The translations under genes were made by a program, and so were the position numbers. Below are positions 1 through 10,820 of a DNA stretch of 64,000 bases, piece after piece (the first letter of the stretch is position 1; each line of letters begins with the position of its first letter). The notes under the pieces were generated by a model. It was not told the origin of the DNA. It searched no databases and saw only the letters and a program-made list of their open reading frames with translations. The stretch comes from Symsagittifera roscoffensis (taxonomy: Eukaryota; Xenacoelomorpha; Acoela; Convolutidae): assembly GCF_963678635.1 (NCBI RefSeq), contig NC_087064.1:81709847-81773846 (forward strand), in the 5' to 3' direction.

Positions 1-1018
1 TGACCGAAGCAACATATCAAAAATAATATATTTAATTTAATTTTCATGTATATTTTAAGAAAATTAAACTAAAAGTTTTCATTAAAATTGTTCAAGCCTA
101 GTTACTACAGCAACCCGCAAAACTAGACAACGCAAAATTGAAGGTTTAGCTTTAAATCAGCTTTGGCAAGTAGCGAACGTTCGCTCGGCTGCACTTGCAC
201 TTGCACTCGCCACAAAAGGTGATACGAGGTTCAATCAAAAGATTAATTCGAAGATTTTTTTCCTGGTTACGGCTTTTTTCTCGTAGTACAATCTGGCGCT
301 TCTACATCCAGAGAAAATTTTTGTTATGACCAGAACATGTGGTAAAAGTTGTTTAACTAGCTCTGAAATACACAAAATTGCGCAGAGATTCGACCCATGC
401 CCTCATTGCTCAAAGAGTCTCTTTTGTTGCATTTTTACAACACCCATTTTAATTTATTTATTAATTTTAAAACAATCATTTTATAAAAACTTAATTTTTA
501 ATATGCGCTGAAATCAAAAAGGGAGCAAGCGTTGTTAAAACCTCACAAAATTGCCACGAAACTTCATTTTTTTCCTGTTTTTTTTTCAAGAAATTGGAAT
601 GTTTTTTTTCTGCTTTATTTGACAAAAAAATTGGAAATTTTGAGAAAAAAATTGGAAACGTGCCTCAGAAATTATATCAAATACAGTTTTGAATTCCATT
701 TAAATGTCACGACAATCATTTATATGGCATGTTGAATCCTATCACATAAAGTATTCTTTTTAGCAAGCTTCGTTAAGAACGAGAGATAGGAACGATAAGA
801 ACGAAAAAGAGGTTTTAATTGTGTTTTTTATGCACAGTTACCTACCGTATAGAAAATCCCAAGAGTGAGGTATGAAAACCTTTTCAGCCTTGAGTCGTGA
901 TTCAGCAGACTTCAAAGTATCAAATTGTTTGTTTTGAACATTGTTTTTAGTGACCACAACTACTAGCCTAAGCAACAAAAACAAAGCCACCCTAAGCAAC
1001 AAAAATCAAACACTAGCC

Positions 1019-1166
1019 AGAACACGACAAAACAACAGCTTTATAAAATGAAATAAGAAAAGGTAGAAATAAGGCTCGAAGTAATGAAAATTTTGCTACA
1101 TATGGGTTGCGAACGTGCTACCTCGAGAATTGGAGTCTCGCACCCTGTCCTCTCGGCCACGAAAGC
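1019..1166 (-). repeat. tRNA-derived SINE-like repeat (tRNA-like part 1103-1166)
   Basis: Read on the minus strand, 1166 to 1103 has an A-box-like TGGCCGAGAGG, an anticodon stem CGAGA/TCTCG around the loop CTCCAAT (anticodon CCA, as in tRNA-Trp) and a weak B box. The conserved body on the plus-strand left side (an AGCAGCT- or ACAGCTTTATAAA-like part followed by AATAAGGCTCGAA) recurs near 40828, 46437 and 57930, each time next to another tRNA-like stretch. The aminoacyl stem is not intact, so a functional tRNA is unlikely. Confidence 0.55.
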
Positions 1167-1851
1167 TTAAGAGCCAGCAAACACCAGTCACAAATAAAGC
1201 AGCTACATATGCAAATAAATTCCCAATTCTATGCGGCAAAAGTGCACGAAACATAACTAGACAATTTTGCAAGTAATAGTTGGGAATATAAAAAACTGAA
1301 AGAATCCCCTTTAATTTGCATGTAATCAATTGAAAAGCATAAAGCCATATTATGTATAGTTTATGCATTTCAGAAAATTACGAATTACAAAATTTCAGAA
1401 ATAGAGTGATTTTTATTGTTATGTTGTTTGAAACAAATAGCTTTTTTTCGGTTCCTTTTATTGAATTTAGACTGTATCATCTGTGTTATTTTTTTAGTAT
1501 TCGAATGTCCAAACACATTCTACCGAAAATTGTCAAGTTGCCCCAAAACTAGTTTCAGTATAACACTAACGTTTACTAAAAGTCGCAAGTGTAATCATAA
1601 AAAACATAATACTTAAAATAAAATGTTTACAGTCAAGGGTACCATGATTCTAACAGAAATATCGTTTACTCGCATTCAATTATATAGATTGGGAGGACGC
1701 CGAGAGGTTCCAAAAACCGATTCTCAGGCTCATCAAATCAGAAAAACATATGCTGTTTCGCACTTGCAACTTCTCTGTTTTAATGCTTCTATCCAGTATA
1801 CAGTGCTGATTTAAATTGTCCAGAGAAAACGCATTAAGATTATAACTTAAA

Positions 1852-2462
1852 ACGCGTTTTTCTCAATTTTGAAAAAATTGATGATAAAATTTACTTAGAA
1901 TGCTGGCAGAACAAATATGGTGCGCAAAATATTGTTCAGCAAAATTTGCAATCAAAACGTTACCCCAAAAACTGATCATCAAACTTATCATTCTTAGTCA
2001 ATCAAAAATTAAGCACAAACTACTTAGTTGATCACTGTCACAACTATATCATATCAGTGTGAGCTTCTTAAGTATTCCAACAATGTTAAAAATAGTAGAA
2101 TCTCCAGAACATTGTATAAGTGATTTTTTTTGTTTGAAAGACAGTAAAGGTCGTTTTTACTATACAGAAGAATACCAATTTTTTATTTAAAAACAATTTT
2201 TAAACGTTCTCCGCATTTTTTTTGGAGAATATAGCCTCCCAAAGCTTGTTGGGTTTAATAAGAGACTCATTTCGATTTAATCAAATAAGTGATCGGCTAC
2301 GTAGTTTTGGCGTAATTTTTAATTGACTAACAAAGCTAAACATTATCAATAATGGGGTAAAAATTTTAGCCTAAATTTTGCAAAACAAATCGACTTATAT
2401 TTAATTCGCTAAAATTCTAAGCATCGTTTTTTTTCTAAAGTCAACCTAATTTGAGAAGAGTT
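1852..2462. mobile_element. Foldback (long terminal inverted repeat) element, old copy
   Basis: The left end (GTTTTTCTCAATTTTG near 1852) and the right end (CAACCTAATTTGAGAAGAG near 2445) are imperfect inverted repeats. The right arm also has direct and inverted relatives at 29340-29530 and 28930-29180, including the shared piece CTAAAGTCAACCTAATTTGAG. There is no coding capacity, so it is probably a non-autonomous DNA element. Confidence 0.5.
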
Positions 2463-2723
2463 TATTTGAAATTTCAAGTATAATAAACTTTGTCCAAAAC
2501 GCTTAAATCAGCGCTGTTGATAAAGATCGAGATCTACAAATTGAAAAAGAAACAGCACTTTTTCTCTCATTGTATAGTGATTGATCCAGCCGTTACTTAG
2601 ATTTTCAAAAAACTACTGAAGAAAACAAAACGACTTGATATAGGTTTTTTTTATTTTCCATAACATTTGACAGAAAAACATTTGACGATTGTTACTTTCA
2701 TGTGCACCACCTGTGTAGCAAGG

Positions 2724-3133
2724 CAGGGGCGGATTTAGGGGGGGCGGACGCTCCCTTCCCCTCAGGGATTCGACCACCTGCCGACCCCTGATTCCCCCCT
2801 TTATACTATTTTGAGATATCCATATTTGGTGACGGACTCTAAAAATTTTCTAAAGGCGCCTTTGGCGCCAATATATACTTACTTTAAGGGGGCAGCGCGC
2901 GCCGAAAAAACGCAAATTTTTGGTCAAATTTTTCTAAAAAGTGCCTAAAAACGCCTTTTTTGGCCTGTTTTTTAAAATTTTGCCTGCTGCGCTGAAAATT
3001 TTACAAAAACAAGGACTTTTTAGTGCTTTGGGAGAGCTCGAAAAATCAATATGGTCCACCTAAAAAAAAATTTTTTTTGAAAATCCACCCCCCTAAACAC
3101 AAGACCCTCGATAAAATCCTAGATCCACCCCTC
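2724..3133 (+). mobile_element. hAT-type MITE, copy 1
   Basis: It begins with CAGGGGCGGATTTAGG and ends with CCTAGATCCACCCCT, which are near-perfect terminal inverted repeats. It is flanked by TAGCAAGG (2716-2723) and TAGCAGGG (3134-3141), an 8-bp target duplication with one mismatch, as hAT transposons make. The inside has the marks shared by the family: GAGATATCC, GGCGCC, AATATATACTTA, GCGCGCGCC and GAGAGCTCGAAAAATCAAT. It encodes no protein. Confidence 0.82.
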
Positions 3134-3231
3134 TAGCAGGGGGCACTTTTATTCTGCAACTTGGATTAAATCAAGTTCCACGTATCAAATGACCGCCGCC
3201 AATTTAGTTCGTTTTCCTCGCAGATACTCAC

Positions 3232-6200
3232 TTGTTCTCGGAGAGATCCCAGTCGTTGAGAAATTGGATCTCAGCTTCTTTGAACTTGTCCTGTTCGAAG
3301 AGACAGACCCCGTACAAGTTGTAGAGAGTGGCCAGAAACTCCTGCTTGTTAGACAGCTCTTCATCTGTGTAGATCAGGGCTTCATCCAGAGTCTCTTTGC
3401 AACGTTTTTCAGCCTGTTTGTAGTCTTTTTTGTCCATGTCTGAATAAAAATGCATTCTTTTTGTAAATTTTTTTTAAAGATGCTAAATATTTTTGGCATC
3501 CAATCGCAAAAAATTCTTAGTTCAAACAAATTTGAGGAGGAAGATTCTAATTAGATATTAATTTAATATCAGATATTAATTTAAGGAGGAAGATAAAAAA
3601 GTGAAACTCGTTGTAAATATAGAATTCAAACGTGAGACTTAAAACATGCATGAGTGTTGAAAAACGTCCATAGCCGCAGAATACTTTACCAAACCATTGT
3701 ATAGTTTATCATCATGTCATTTAGGCAGGTTATTTCAGATTATTTATCTTGTTTCCTGCCCCTTCCATACCCCGTTTAAAATTTTGAACAATTTGGTAAT
3801 TGTATCCATTTATTTATTTCTTTTTAACTATAAGCAACCTTATTTGGGGTATAAATTATAATCAGACCAATTTTTTCTCTGTGTTTTTATGCCTTTTGAT
3901 ATCAAAAAACAACCTTTCTTACCTTTTTCGATTCGTTCGATCTGCTTGATCACATAGCCCCCTGGATTCGACTTCTTTGTCACTGCCGACGACTCCGTCC
4001 CCCTCCTGCTGCTGCTGGATCTCTCGTAGGTCTTGTCGTGGGTGCGGGAGGGATCCTGCTGTCGCCAGAACTCCTCCCGTTTCTCCAAGTATTTGATTGC
4101 GTCATTCGTGTAATCTCGGATCTTCTTACCCGACTCGGTGGAGTCGTTCGACACCACTAAAACACGTTGAACAAAACGTCAAACTCGGCAGTCTTTTTTC
4201 AATGAAAACATATTTCATGCCAACAATCCGAAGCCTGTTACAGATGACAATTTCCGCATCCTCGGAAAAAATGTTATGACTGATAGAAAAATCTCAAACT
4301 TCTTTGGAAAAATGTAAGTCTAACCGACTTCTAACGCGAGTTTTGAAAAGCTTTGATAACATGAAAACCAACGACTAAAAGATTTGAGAATTCAAATTAT
4401 ATGGTCAAAATGACTAGACGGTTTGAGTAATGCTCCCTCTATCTATAACAAACCCATCTAAATTTGACCCATCTCAAGTCTTACAAGCCTTACCTCCATC
4501 TTTGAAGAGCTGTTCCAGGTACTCCTTGTCCGAATACAGCTGACCCAGCAGTCTCTTCGAACTCTTCCGGCTGCTCTTAGTCCCCTTGGCTCTCCTCTGC
4601 TCCTCAGCCCTCTTCTTCGCATCTTCTGCCTTCTTGCTATGCAGGGGTCCGCGTGACTGGATGCGACCGGTGCCTGGTTTGTGCTTCTTATCACGTTTCT
4701 TCACCTGAAATGCGTAATTATCATAGAAAATCATAGTTAAATCATAGAATTGTTAAATCATAGTTAAATCATAGAATTGAAATCATCTATGATTTAACAT
4801 ACCATAGTTAAATCATAGAATTGAAAAGGACCTGTATCATTAGATGTGGCCTAAAAACTTGCGAAGCATGTTGTTTAACTTTGGTAAATAAAAACTTAGA
4901 AGAAAAACATTTTGATGAAGCTGAAAAAGTCCAAATTAAATTATAAAAAAGCGACAAAACCTCTATAATGGCAGGAAAAGACTCCCCAACTGCTACTACT
5001 TACCGGGTCGAATTTGTAGAAGCAAGTTAGGTCACAGTCCGTACTCAACTCCACACCCTTCGCTTCTAAAAACAAATTTGGGCAACATTTTGAGCGTGAA
5101 GTTGACTATTCCCCTCATGAACTCGCTACCCCGTACCCAACCATGATTCCAAACATTGTAACCGCTTTCAATATCTATTTTGTTATGTTGACCTTCAATT
5201 TGAAACAAAAACTATTCTATGAGAAGATACTGCTATGAGGGTACTATATGTTCTTCGAAAAGTGGCTTATCGGACTTATATCAGCAGCAAAAACCAAGAA
5301 AAGAACGAAAAAAAGTATGCAAAAATCAAGAAAAGAACGAAAAAAAGTATGCAAAAATCAAGAAAAGAGCGAAAAAAAGTATGCAAAAATCAAGAAAGAA
5401 CGAAAAAAAGTATGCAAAAATCAAGAAAAGAACGAAAAAAAGTATGCAAAAATCAAGAAAAGAACGAAAAAAAGTATATATAAAAGGCAAAAATTGGGTT
5501 TTACGCACTTTGCTTATCTCAAAAGCTGCAGTTGGCGCAAGAAAAATTGGCGACAAAATTAGTTGATGTTGATTTCTGAAAATTCCAGAAACAGATTTGG
5601 TTGATTTTGGATTTTTTGCGAAATACCGACCAAGAGAAAACCCGGTATGTGCTCCTATTCAGATAAACTATAGCCACTCACTCTCTCCAATTGCATTTTC
5701 TATGGCCTCCTGTGACTTCTGGATCCCTATCTGGAACTCTCCGTTGTCCGCTCTCAAGTGACAGCCACGATGGAAGAACATCAGGGCGTACTCGAAGTTA
5801 CCCATTGCGTAGAGTGCCTCTGCTTTGATCCACAGTCCCTAAAATGTGGAGTGCAGCCTGTATTTAGATAACCGCGTATTCAGACACGTCAGTATTTAGA
5901 CAAATACTGTATGAACCAATCAGAATCGAGAAAAGACATAAATAATCCAAAATAAATAATAGTTATTTATTAATTTCTTCTTTGTCTCGATTCTGATTGG
6001 TTGAAACACTATTTGTCTAAATACTGACGAGTCTGAAAACGCGGTTTTCTAAATACTGCTATGTAACCCTAAAATGTGCAATTGAAAGAATGTGCGTTAT
6101 ATTGAGCCGACTATATGTGACTGATTTAACAAAAAACCGACCTTAAAATTTCATTTTTTTTTGTCGGATACTATTAAAATTGACGTCATTGGTCTTGACT

Positions 6201-7198
6201 AGAGCAGCAAAAAGCAAGCTTTACAAAATTTACGTCGATAATAAACAGTTTCGAGAGACAAGCCAAATTAAATCTGTTTCTTTTGATGCGTTGTAGAAAA
6301 TTGATTCACATGAGATCCCTCAATATTAAAGAAAAAATATTGTAGAAAAAACTTGGAGTCTGAAATATTTTTTAAGCGGTCAAATCTTGTTTAGACGCAT
6401 CACTTAAATCTTCTCCTTGATACAATGTATTTATTGTGAAGTGAATGCTGTGAATGCTTGAACTGTGTTGACCTTTGAGTAGGAGGGGTCATCGTCGAGA
6501 GCCTCTTCTGCGTCCTCCAGAGCGGCATCTGAGTCACCCAGGTAGAGTTTACAGAGTGCTCTGGAGTAATAACAGAGTCTCTTGTCCATACCTTCAGCCT
6601 CCGCGCGTTCCAGGGCCTGGAAGCAAATACTATTAGGACCCAATTCCATAGAAGTCAGAACCCGTTTTAAAAATGAGACAACATTTAAACTTCATTTAAA
6701 TTTCGCTAAGACTTCAACAAACAAGTCAGAATTAGTCAAGCTTTACTGAATAAGAAATAAGCCTCATGGTCTCACAAAAATCTCCTTGGATATTTTTTCC
6801 TTCTTCAGATAAAAAAAGCTCTGCAATTGTCAATTTAATTTAATGGGCATCACATGAAAGAAAACTGTTAAGGTTTAAGAGAACGACCGCTAACAGTACT
6901 GAAGAAAAAACCTAAATGATTAAATTTGAAGGAAAAGAAGCATTAAAAATGGTTTTCGAACTCTTTTCGAAGAAGTACGAATTTCGAACTCTTCTTTCCC
7001 TTCAACCCCTTTTGAAAATGTATGACTCACAGCAGTGTATGACTCTATGGCCTTCTTGTACTCCTGCACTCTGTAGAGTCTGTCGCCCTCTGCCAAGTAA
7101 GTAGTACAACTACTCTTCGGCTGCTCCTGCGTGACCAAAGTGGCCGACTCCTCCTCCTCGTGTCTGCCCATCCCACCACCTCCTGCACCCGCGGGCAT
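3232..7198 (-). CDS. ODAD4: TTC25/ODAD4-like tetratricopeptide protein of the outer dynein arm docking complex (5' seven exons, partial)
   Basis: Exons on the minus strand: 7198-7031, 6616-6473, 5838-5682, 5065-5004, 4704-4494, 4156-3923 and 3439-3232, all with GT/AG borders and matching phases (0,0,1,0,1,1,2). They join to 394 residues plus two bases of the next codon. The start ATG at 7196-7198 opens a short Ala/Gly/Glu-rich leader. TPR-like helices follow (about 34-155, with YLAEGDRLYRVQEYKKAIESY, then CYYSRALCKLYLGDSDAALE and ALYAMGNFEYALMFFHRG). Next come a Lys/Arg-rich linker (178-230), the family motif GQLYSDKEYLEQLF (231-244), YLEKREEFWRQQ (270-281) and the start of the second TPR block in exon 7. 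The order and these motifs match vertebrate TTC25/ODAD4, which helps anchor outer dynein arms on ciliary doublet microtubules. The C-terminal TPRs lie beyond the window edge or in an exon I could not see. Exon G+C is well above that of the introns. Exon 2 has a weak donor (GTCAAC). An ordinary TPR protein is the only other option, and the FWRQQ region argues against it. Confidence 0.88.
4728..4830. repeat. Short tandem repeat AGTTAAATCATAGAATTG
   Basis: About four imperfect copies of an 18-bp unit, with one part inverted (CTATGATTTAAC). It lies in the intron just upstream of exon 5 of the TTC25-like gene. Confidence 0.8.
5291..5482. repeat. 32-bp minisatellite, about six copies
   Basis: The A-rich unit, about 32 bp, contains AAGAACGAAAAAAAGTATGC and is repeated with almost no change; one copy is shortened by a few bases. 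It sits in the intron between exons 3 and 4 of the TTC25-like gene. Since 32 is not a multiple of three and the unit has no stop in any forward frame, all three forward frames stay open here, which gives false reading frames. Confidence 0.9.
5849..6066. mobile_element. MITE with ~85-bp terminal inverted repeats, next to an exon
   Basis: The two arms are near-perfect inverted copies (for example CGTCAGTATTTAGACAAATA on the left and TATTTGTCTAAATACTGACG on the right, and CCAATCAGAATCGAGA against TCTCGATTCTGATTGG). Both flanks carry CCCTAAAATGTG (5837-5848 and 6067-6078). A diverged relative lies at 41166-41383. The element is in intron 2 of the TTC25-like gene, 10 bp from exon 3. Confidence 0.85.
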
Positions 7199-8263
7199 TG
7201 TTGTTATATTGCTTATAAGTTATTTATTACTAACTTAGTTAACCGGTTCTAAGAGTGGTTAAACAAAAATCCGATTTTAACGTTGGATCAATAAAAACCT
7301 TTTTAAAGGTTTGTTCAAAATAAACCGATTTGAAACAAGAAATCGGTTGACTATAAAAATTGAATTCAAGAGAGTTAGAAAAGTAAGATCAAATTAAACT
7401 AATAAATTAAATATTGGCAATAGCGATTGAGGATGAAGTGTTAAAAAGCGAACAATTGTAATCACACCATTCGAAGAATTTTTTTGGGAGCAGTCATATG
7501 TTAAAATTTTTTGAGTCGATATTCTGAATGTTTTTTTTTTCTAAATCAAGGATTTAAGAAGCTTCTGTCTTCGCTCTTATTGAACGTTATAGCTCCTGTG
7601 TTTCTTATAACCGTTTCGTTGAAGCTAAATGGGAACGTATTTTGTTTTAAAGCACGTGCTATCATATCAGTAATGGCCTGGGACAATACACTGAGAAGAT
7701 AAAAAATTTGTATCCTTTTTTCCAATTTTTGATATCATGGATAACATGTGACCGTTTTTTTATCCCCTCTCCCTGAGTATTTTTTTTTGTAAAACTATGG
7801 CTCGTATTGTCCGTTTATTATTTTTAAAAAATGGGCATACGGAATAGTTATAAGGCTATTCCAAACATGTTTGGTCTGCTCCCCCTCCCTCTCTCTCTCT
7901 CCCTATACTTTCGTACTGGTATAACGTTTATTCGCCTTTCCCTTGTATCAAGTTAAAAATTTAGTGAACTGTCTTGTCTAATGATCGATGATTGTAATCT
8001 AAATCGATTTAGTTTTCATGGTCAACTTTGTAAAACAACTGGTTACAGCAATATAAAAAAGTGGGGGACGGAGGGGGGAGGGGTTTCCATTCAACCCCTT
8101 TCACCTTTCAATAGCAATTTTGAAATACTCGTCTCGTCGAATACAATTTTAAAAAACAATTTTGAAAAATATTTTCGAAACAAAAAAAAATTGGTATGCT
8201 GCCCGGGCCGAGGTCGGAGACTTATGTTGCGACCAATGCGAGTCAACATGTGTATGTTGCAAC
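7199..8263. other. 5' flank of the TTC25-like gene, no gene seen
   Basis: Probable promoter and 5' UTR of the minus-strand gene. I see no clear TATA box or CpG-like island. A C/T-rich run (CTCCCCCTCCCTCTCTCTC) lies near 7879. Confidence 0.4.
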
Positions 8264-8625
8264 CAGGGGCGGATGAGGGGGGGGGGGGCAGAGGGCGAAC
8301 AAACGGGAGGGCCCCCTCTTTTGAGATATCCATAATTGGTGACGTACCCCAAAAAATTTCTAAAGGCGCCTTTGGCGCCAATATATACTAATTTTGAGGG
8401 GGAGCGCGCGCCAAAAAACGCGTTTTTTTGGTCAAAATTTTCCAAAAAATGCCTGAAACCGCCTTTTTTGGCCAAATTTTTTGCCTGCGATGCAGAAAAT
8501 TTTACCAAAACAGGGTCTTTTTAGTGCTTTGTGAGAGCTGGGAAATTCACTTTGGTCGACCTAACAAAAAAAGGTCGACAAAACTTTCGGTCCGCCCCCT
8601 CAAGAAAATCCTAGATCCGCCTCTG
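8264..8625 (+). mobile_element. hAT-type MITE, copy 2
   Basis: It starts CAGGGGCGGATGAGG and ends CCTAGATCCGCCTCTG. The inside is collinear with the copy at 2724-3133 (GAGATATCCATAATTGGTGACG, then GGCGCCTTTGGCGCC and AGCGCGCGCC). The flanks share only GTTGC, so the target duplication has decayed. It includes a G run. Confidence 0.8.
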
Positions 8626-8839
8626 GTTGCGTGCGACCATTAAGACTCAAAATGGGTATGTTGCGACTTTGTGCGACCGAAACTCCGTGGTGTCATTTTT
8701 AACATGTTTAAAGTCTTGTCCGCGGAAAAACACACAAGTCTATGCGCGAAGAGAAAAAACAGTTTGGCCTCGTAACGATGTTAGGAGAAGCAGGAGAAAC
8801 CGTCCTCCGGGTCAAGTATAGCGTCATAATGACTTACGA

Positions 8840-10820
8840 TGCAATGGAAAACTTTCAAAAAATTTGGAAGTGCACAGTTTTTTCAGACTGTTCTCAGATT
8901 GTCATCTCCTACCATCAACCATTTTGACTGAAACTGAACGTTCACAGAAGTAACACTTCTATTGAAGTTATTTATCGATAAAACTCGAATTCAATTTTGC
9001 AGCCCTCTTCTAGCAATTGGGAAAAAACACTTAATTTTTGAAGAAAAAAAAGTTGCATTTTGCTTTTAAATTTTTCGCAACCTTATTTCAGAATTCTGAC
9101 AGCGTTCAAAATACTTCGTGCAGCTTGCAAAATTGTTAAAACTTCTAATACAAAATGATCTTTGGCTATTGTTCTGGTAATCTGTCAAATTTTATTCCAT
9201 GACTTCGGGTGCTAATTTGAAACCATTTGAAAATTTTCTACATAATTCCACTCACATAAATACATGCATACAATTTTGTAAACCTTTAAAAATGGAGTTT
9301 AGCTTCATGAGTAAATCAGATACCCGAAAACATGTATCGTCCGGGGTCGAGCATTAAATTGTAATACCGCCATTTTTGTCGTGACTCACTCTACATTGAC
9401 GAAAAAAAAAATATGAAAAAGATTGGCTGCAGTTTTTTGCAGACTGGTCTCAGAATGGCGTTTTTTTACCATCAACCAGCTAAACCATAACTGAAAACTA
9501 GTTTAATCAAACTCTGGAAGATTTTCTCAGAAAAAAAAGCTTCTGATTATGCTTCTTTTTTGTTTTTCAGCTTTTTTGTCCAATTGGAACCAGTTCTAAA
9601 CTAGTTTTAACTAACCAATCATAATCTATCACTAACAATGACACTTATTTGTAAGTGCTGAAACTACTTGCAGTTTCAGCACCAGTACAATTAGAATAAA
9701 TCTTAGACTACAGTTGATCTCCTTCTGGATAAACTCCAAGAACTAAATCGTAAAAACCAGTATACACTAGATCTATTGAGACTAGGATATATAAGGGTAA
9801 GATTAAGATTGGTATTAGACTAAGAAGTTGCACGAATCTATTCGGCCGAAAATAACATAGCGTGACGAACAGACGGTGTACTTTACCTGAAATTACTCTA
9901 TGAGTACAGTGCCTCGTGCATAACTCACAATGCTCAACATGATCAAAATTTTTTGCTTTTCCTGCCAAACTACAATGGCTGTCAATTTGAGAATATCTTG
10001 AAATTTTTTCTGGTACAACATTTCTCAAATGCTTAAAAAAATTACAGAATATTTGAGGAATTCATTGCAGAAAAAAAGTCTTAAACTTTTTGTACATTTT
10101 TGAAGTTTGGTTTCTCAAATAGCAATTTTCCTCCCTTCAATTATTTTGATTTTAATTAAATACAAAAACCCAGCTATTTTATTATGAAAAAATTTTTAGT
10201 ATCAAACCCAATTTTGAAAACCCGAATTAATTTTGCACCTTCCCTCCGCCGATCGAAGGATACTTACAAAAATAGTTTGCGAAATTTTTATTATAACGTT
10301 TTCTGAATTTGAATCTTTTTTTCAATTGTTTTTTTTTCACAAAGCCTAAGTTATTGAAATTTTTTGTACTTCTTGCGGATTTGCAATGATTTTCATTCTT
10401 AAAAAAATCCAGCTTGTTCTGGTAAAATTTTTTTAAAATAATTTCTATAAATATCGGCGCCGTTTTTAAATTACTGAAAGCTTGTTTCTGGAATCCGCAG
10501 TCATACAAATTTAACTTTGTGCGTCTACAGAATATATAATTTGACCACAAGATGATTCAAAAAACCACGGAATATTTTTTGTCCGGGGTCGGTTGATGAA
10601 TTATACAGCAGCAATTTTTAGCCACCATTATTCTCATCGCTTAAAAACATTGGAAAAAGAGTTTAGATACAAGATAAATTGCTCTGAAAATTTTGGTTTT
10701 ATAGTGCTCTCAGATTGGCTTTTCAATGCCACCAACCATTTCGACTTCTATTGAAAACCAGTTGTTTTAGTAAGGCTACGTTACTATCAAACTTGAATTT
10801 TGTCAACTCCAGCTCCACTT
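8840..10820 (+). repeat. Three strongly diverged tandem units
   Basis: Related blocks occur near 8860-9010, 9420-9560 and 10680-10820. Each has a T-rich part, CAGA(T/A)TGGC or CAGATTGTCATC, ACCATCAACCA or CACCAACCA, then ACTGAAA or TTGAAAACCAGTT. A second shared block, GTCCGGGGTCG, is near 9343 and 10581. The units look like an old tandem array. A 106-codon frame on the minus strand (10028-9708) overlaps it, but I do not take it as a gene. Confidence 0.45.

Larger units (their letters stand above)
1..3231. other. A/T-rich stretch without recognisable exons, downstream part or last introns of the TTC25-like gene
   Basis: The TTC25-like gene on the minus strand is still open at 3232 (its last visible exon ends with a donor site and two bases of a split codon), so this stretch must be intron at least next to 3232. 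I found no exon for the missing C-terminal TPR repeats here. Visible content is a tRNA-like repeat near 1103-1166, a 0.6-kb foldback relic at 1852-2462 and a hAT-type MITE at 2724-3133. The short open frames do not look like protein. Confidence 0.6.

Noticed and set aside
5219-5566. Lys-rich open frames over the minisatellite
   Set aside because: They come from a 32-bp repeat with no forward stop codon, in an intron, and exist in all three frames at once.
9708-10028. 106-codon minus-strand frame with several Cys and His
   Set aside because: The Cys/His spacing fits no zinc-binding family that I know, and it lies in a degenerate tandem repeat. No matching exon nearby.
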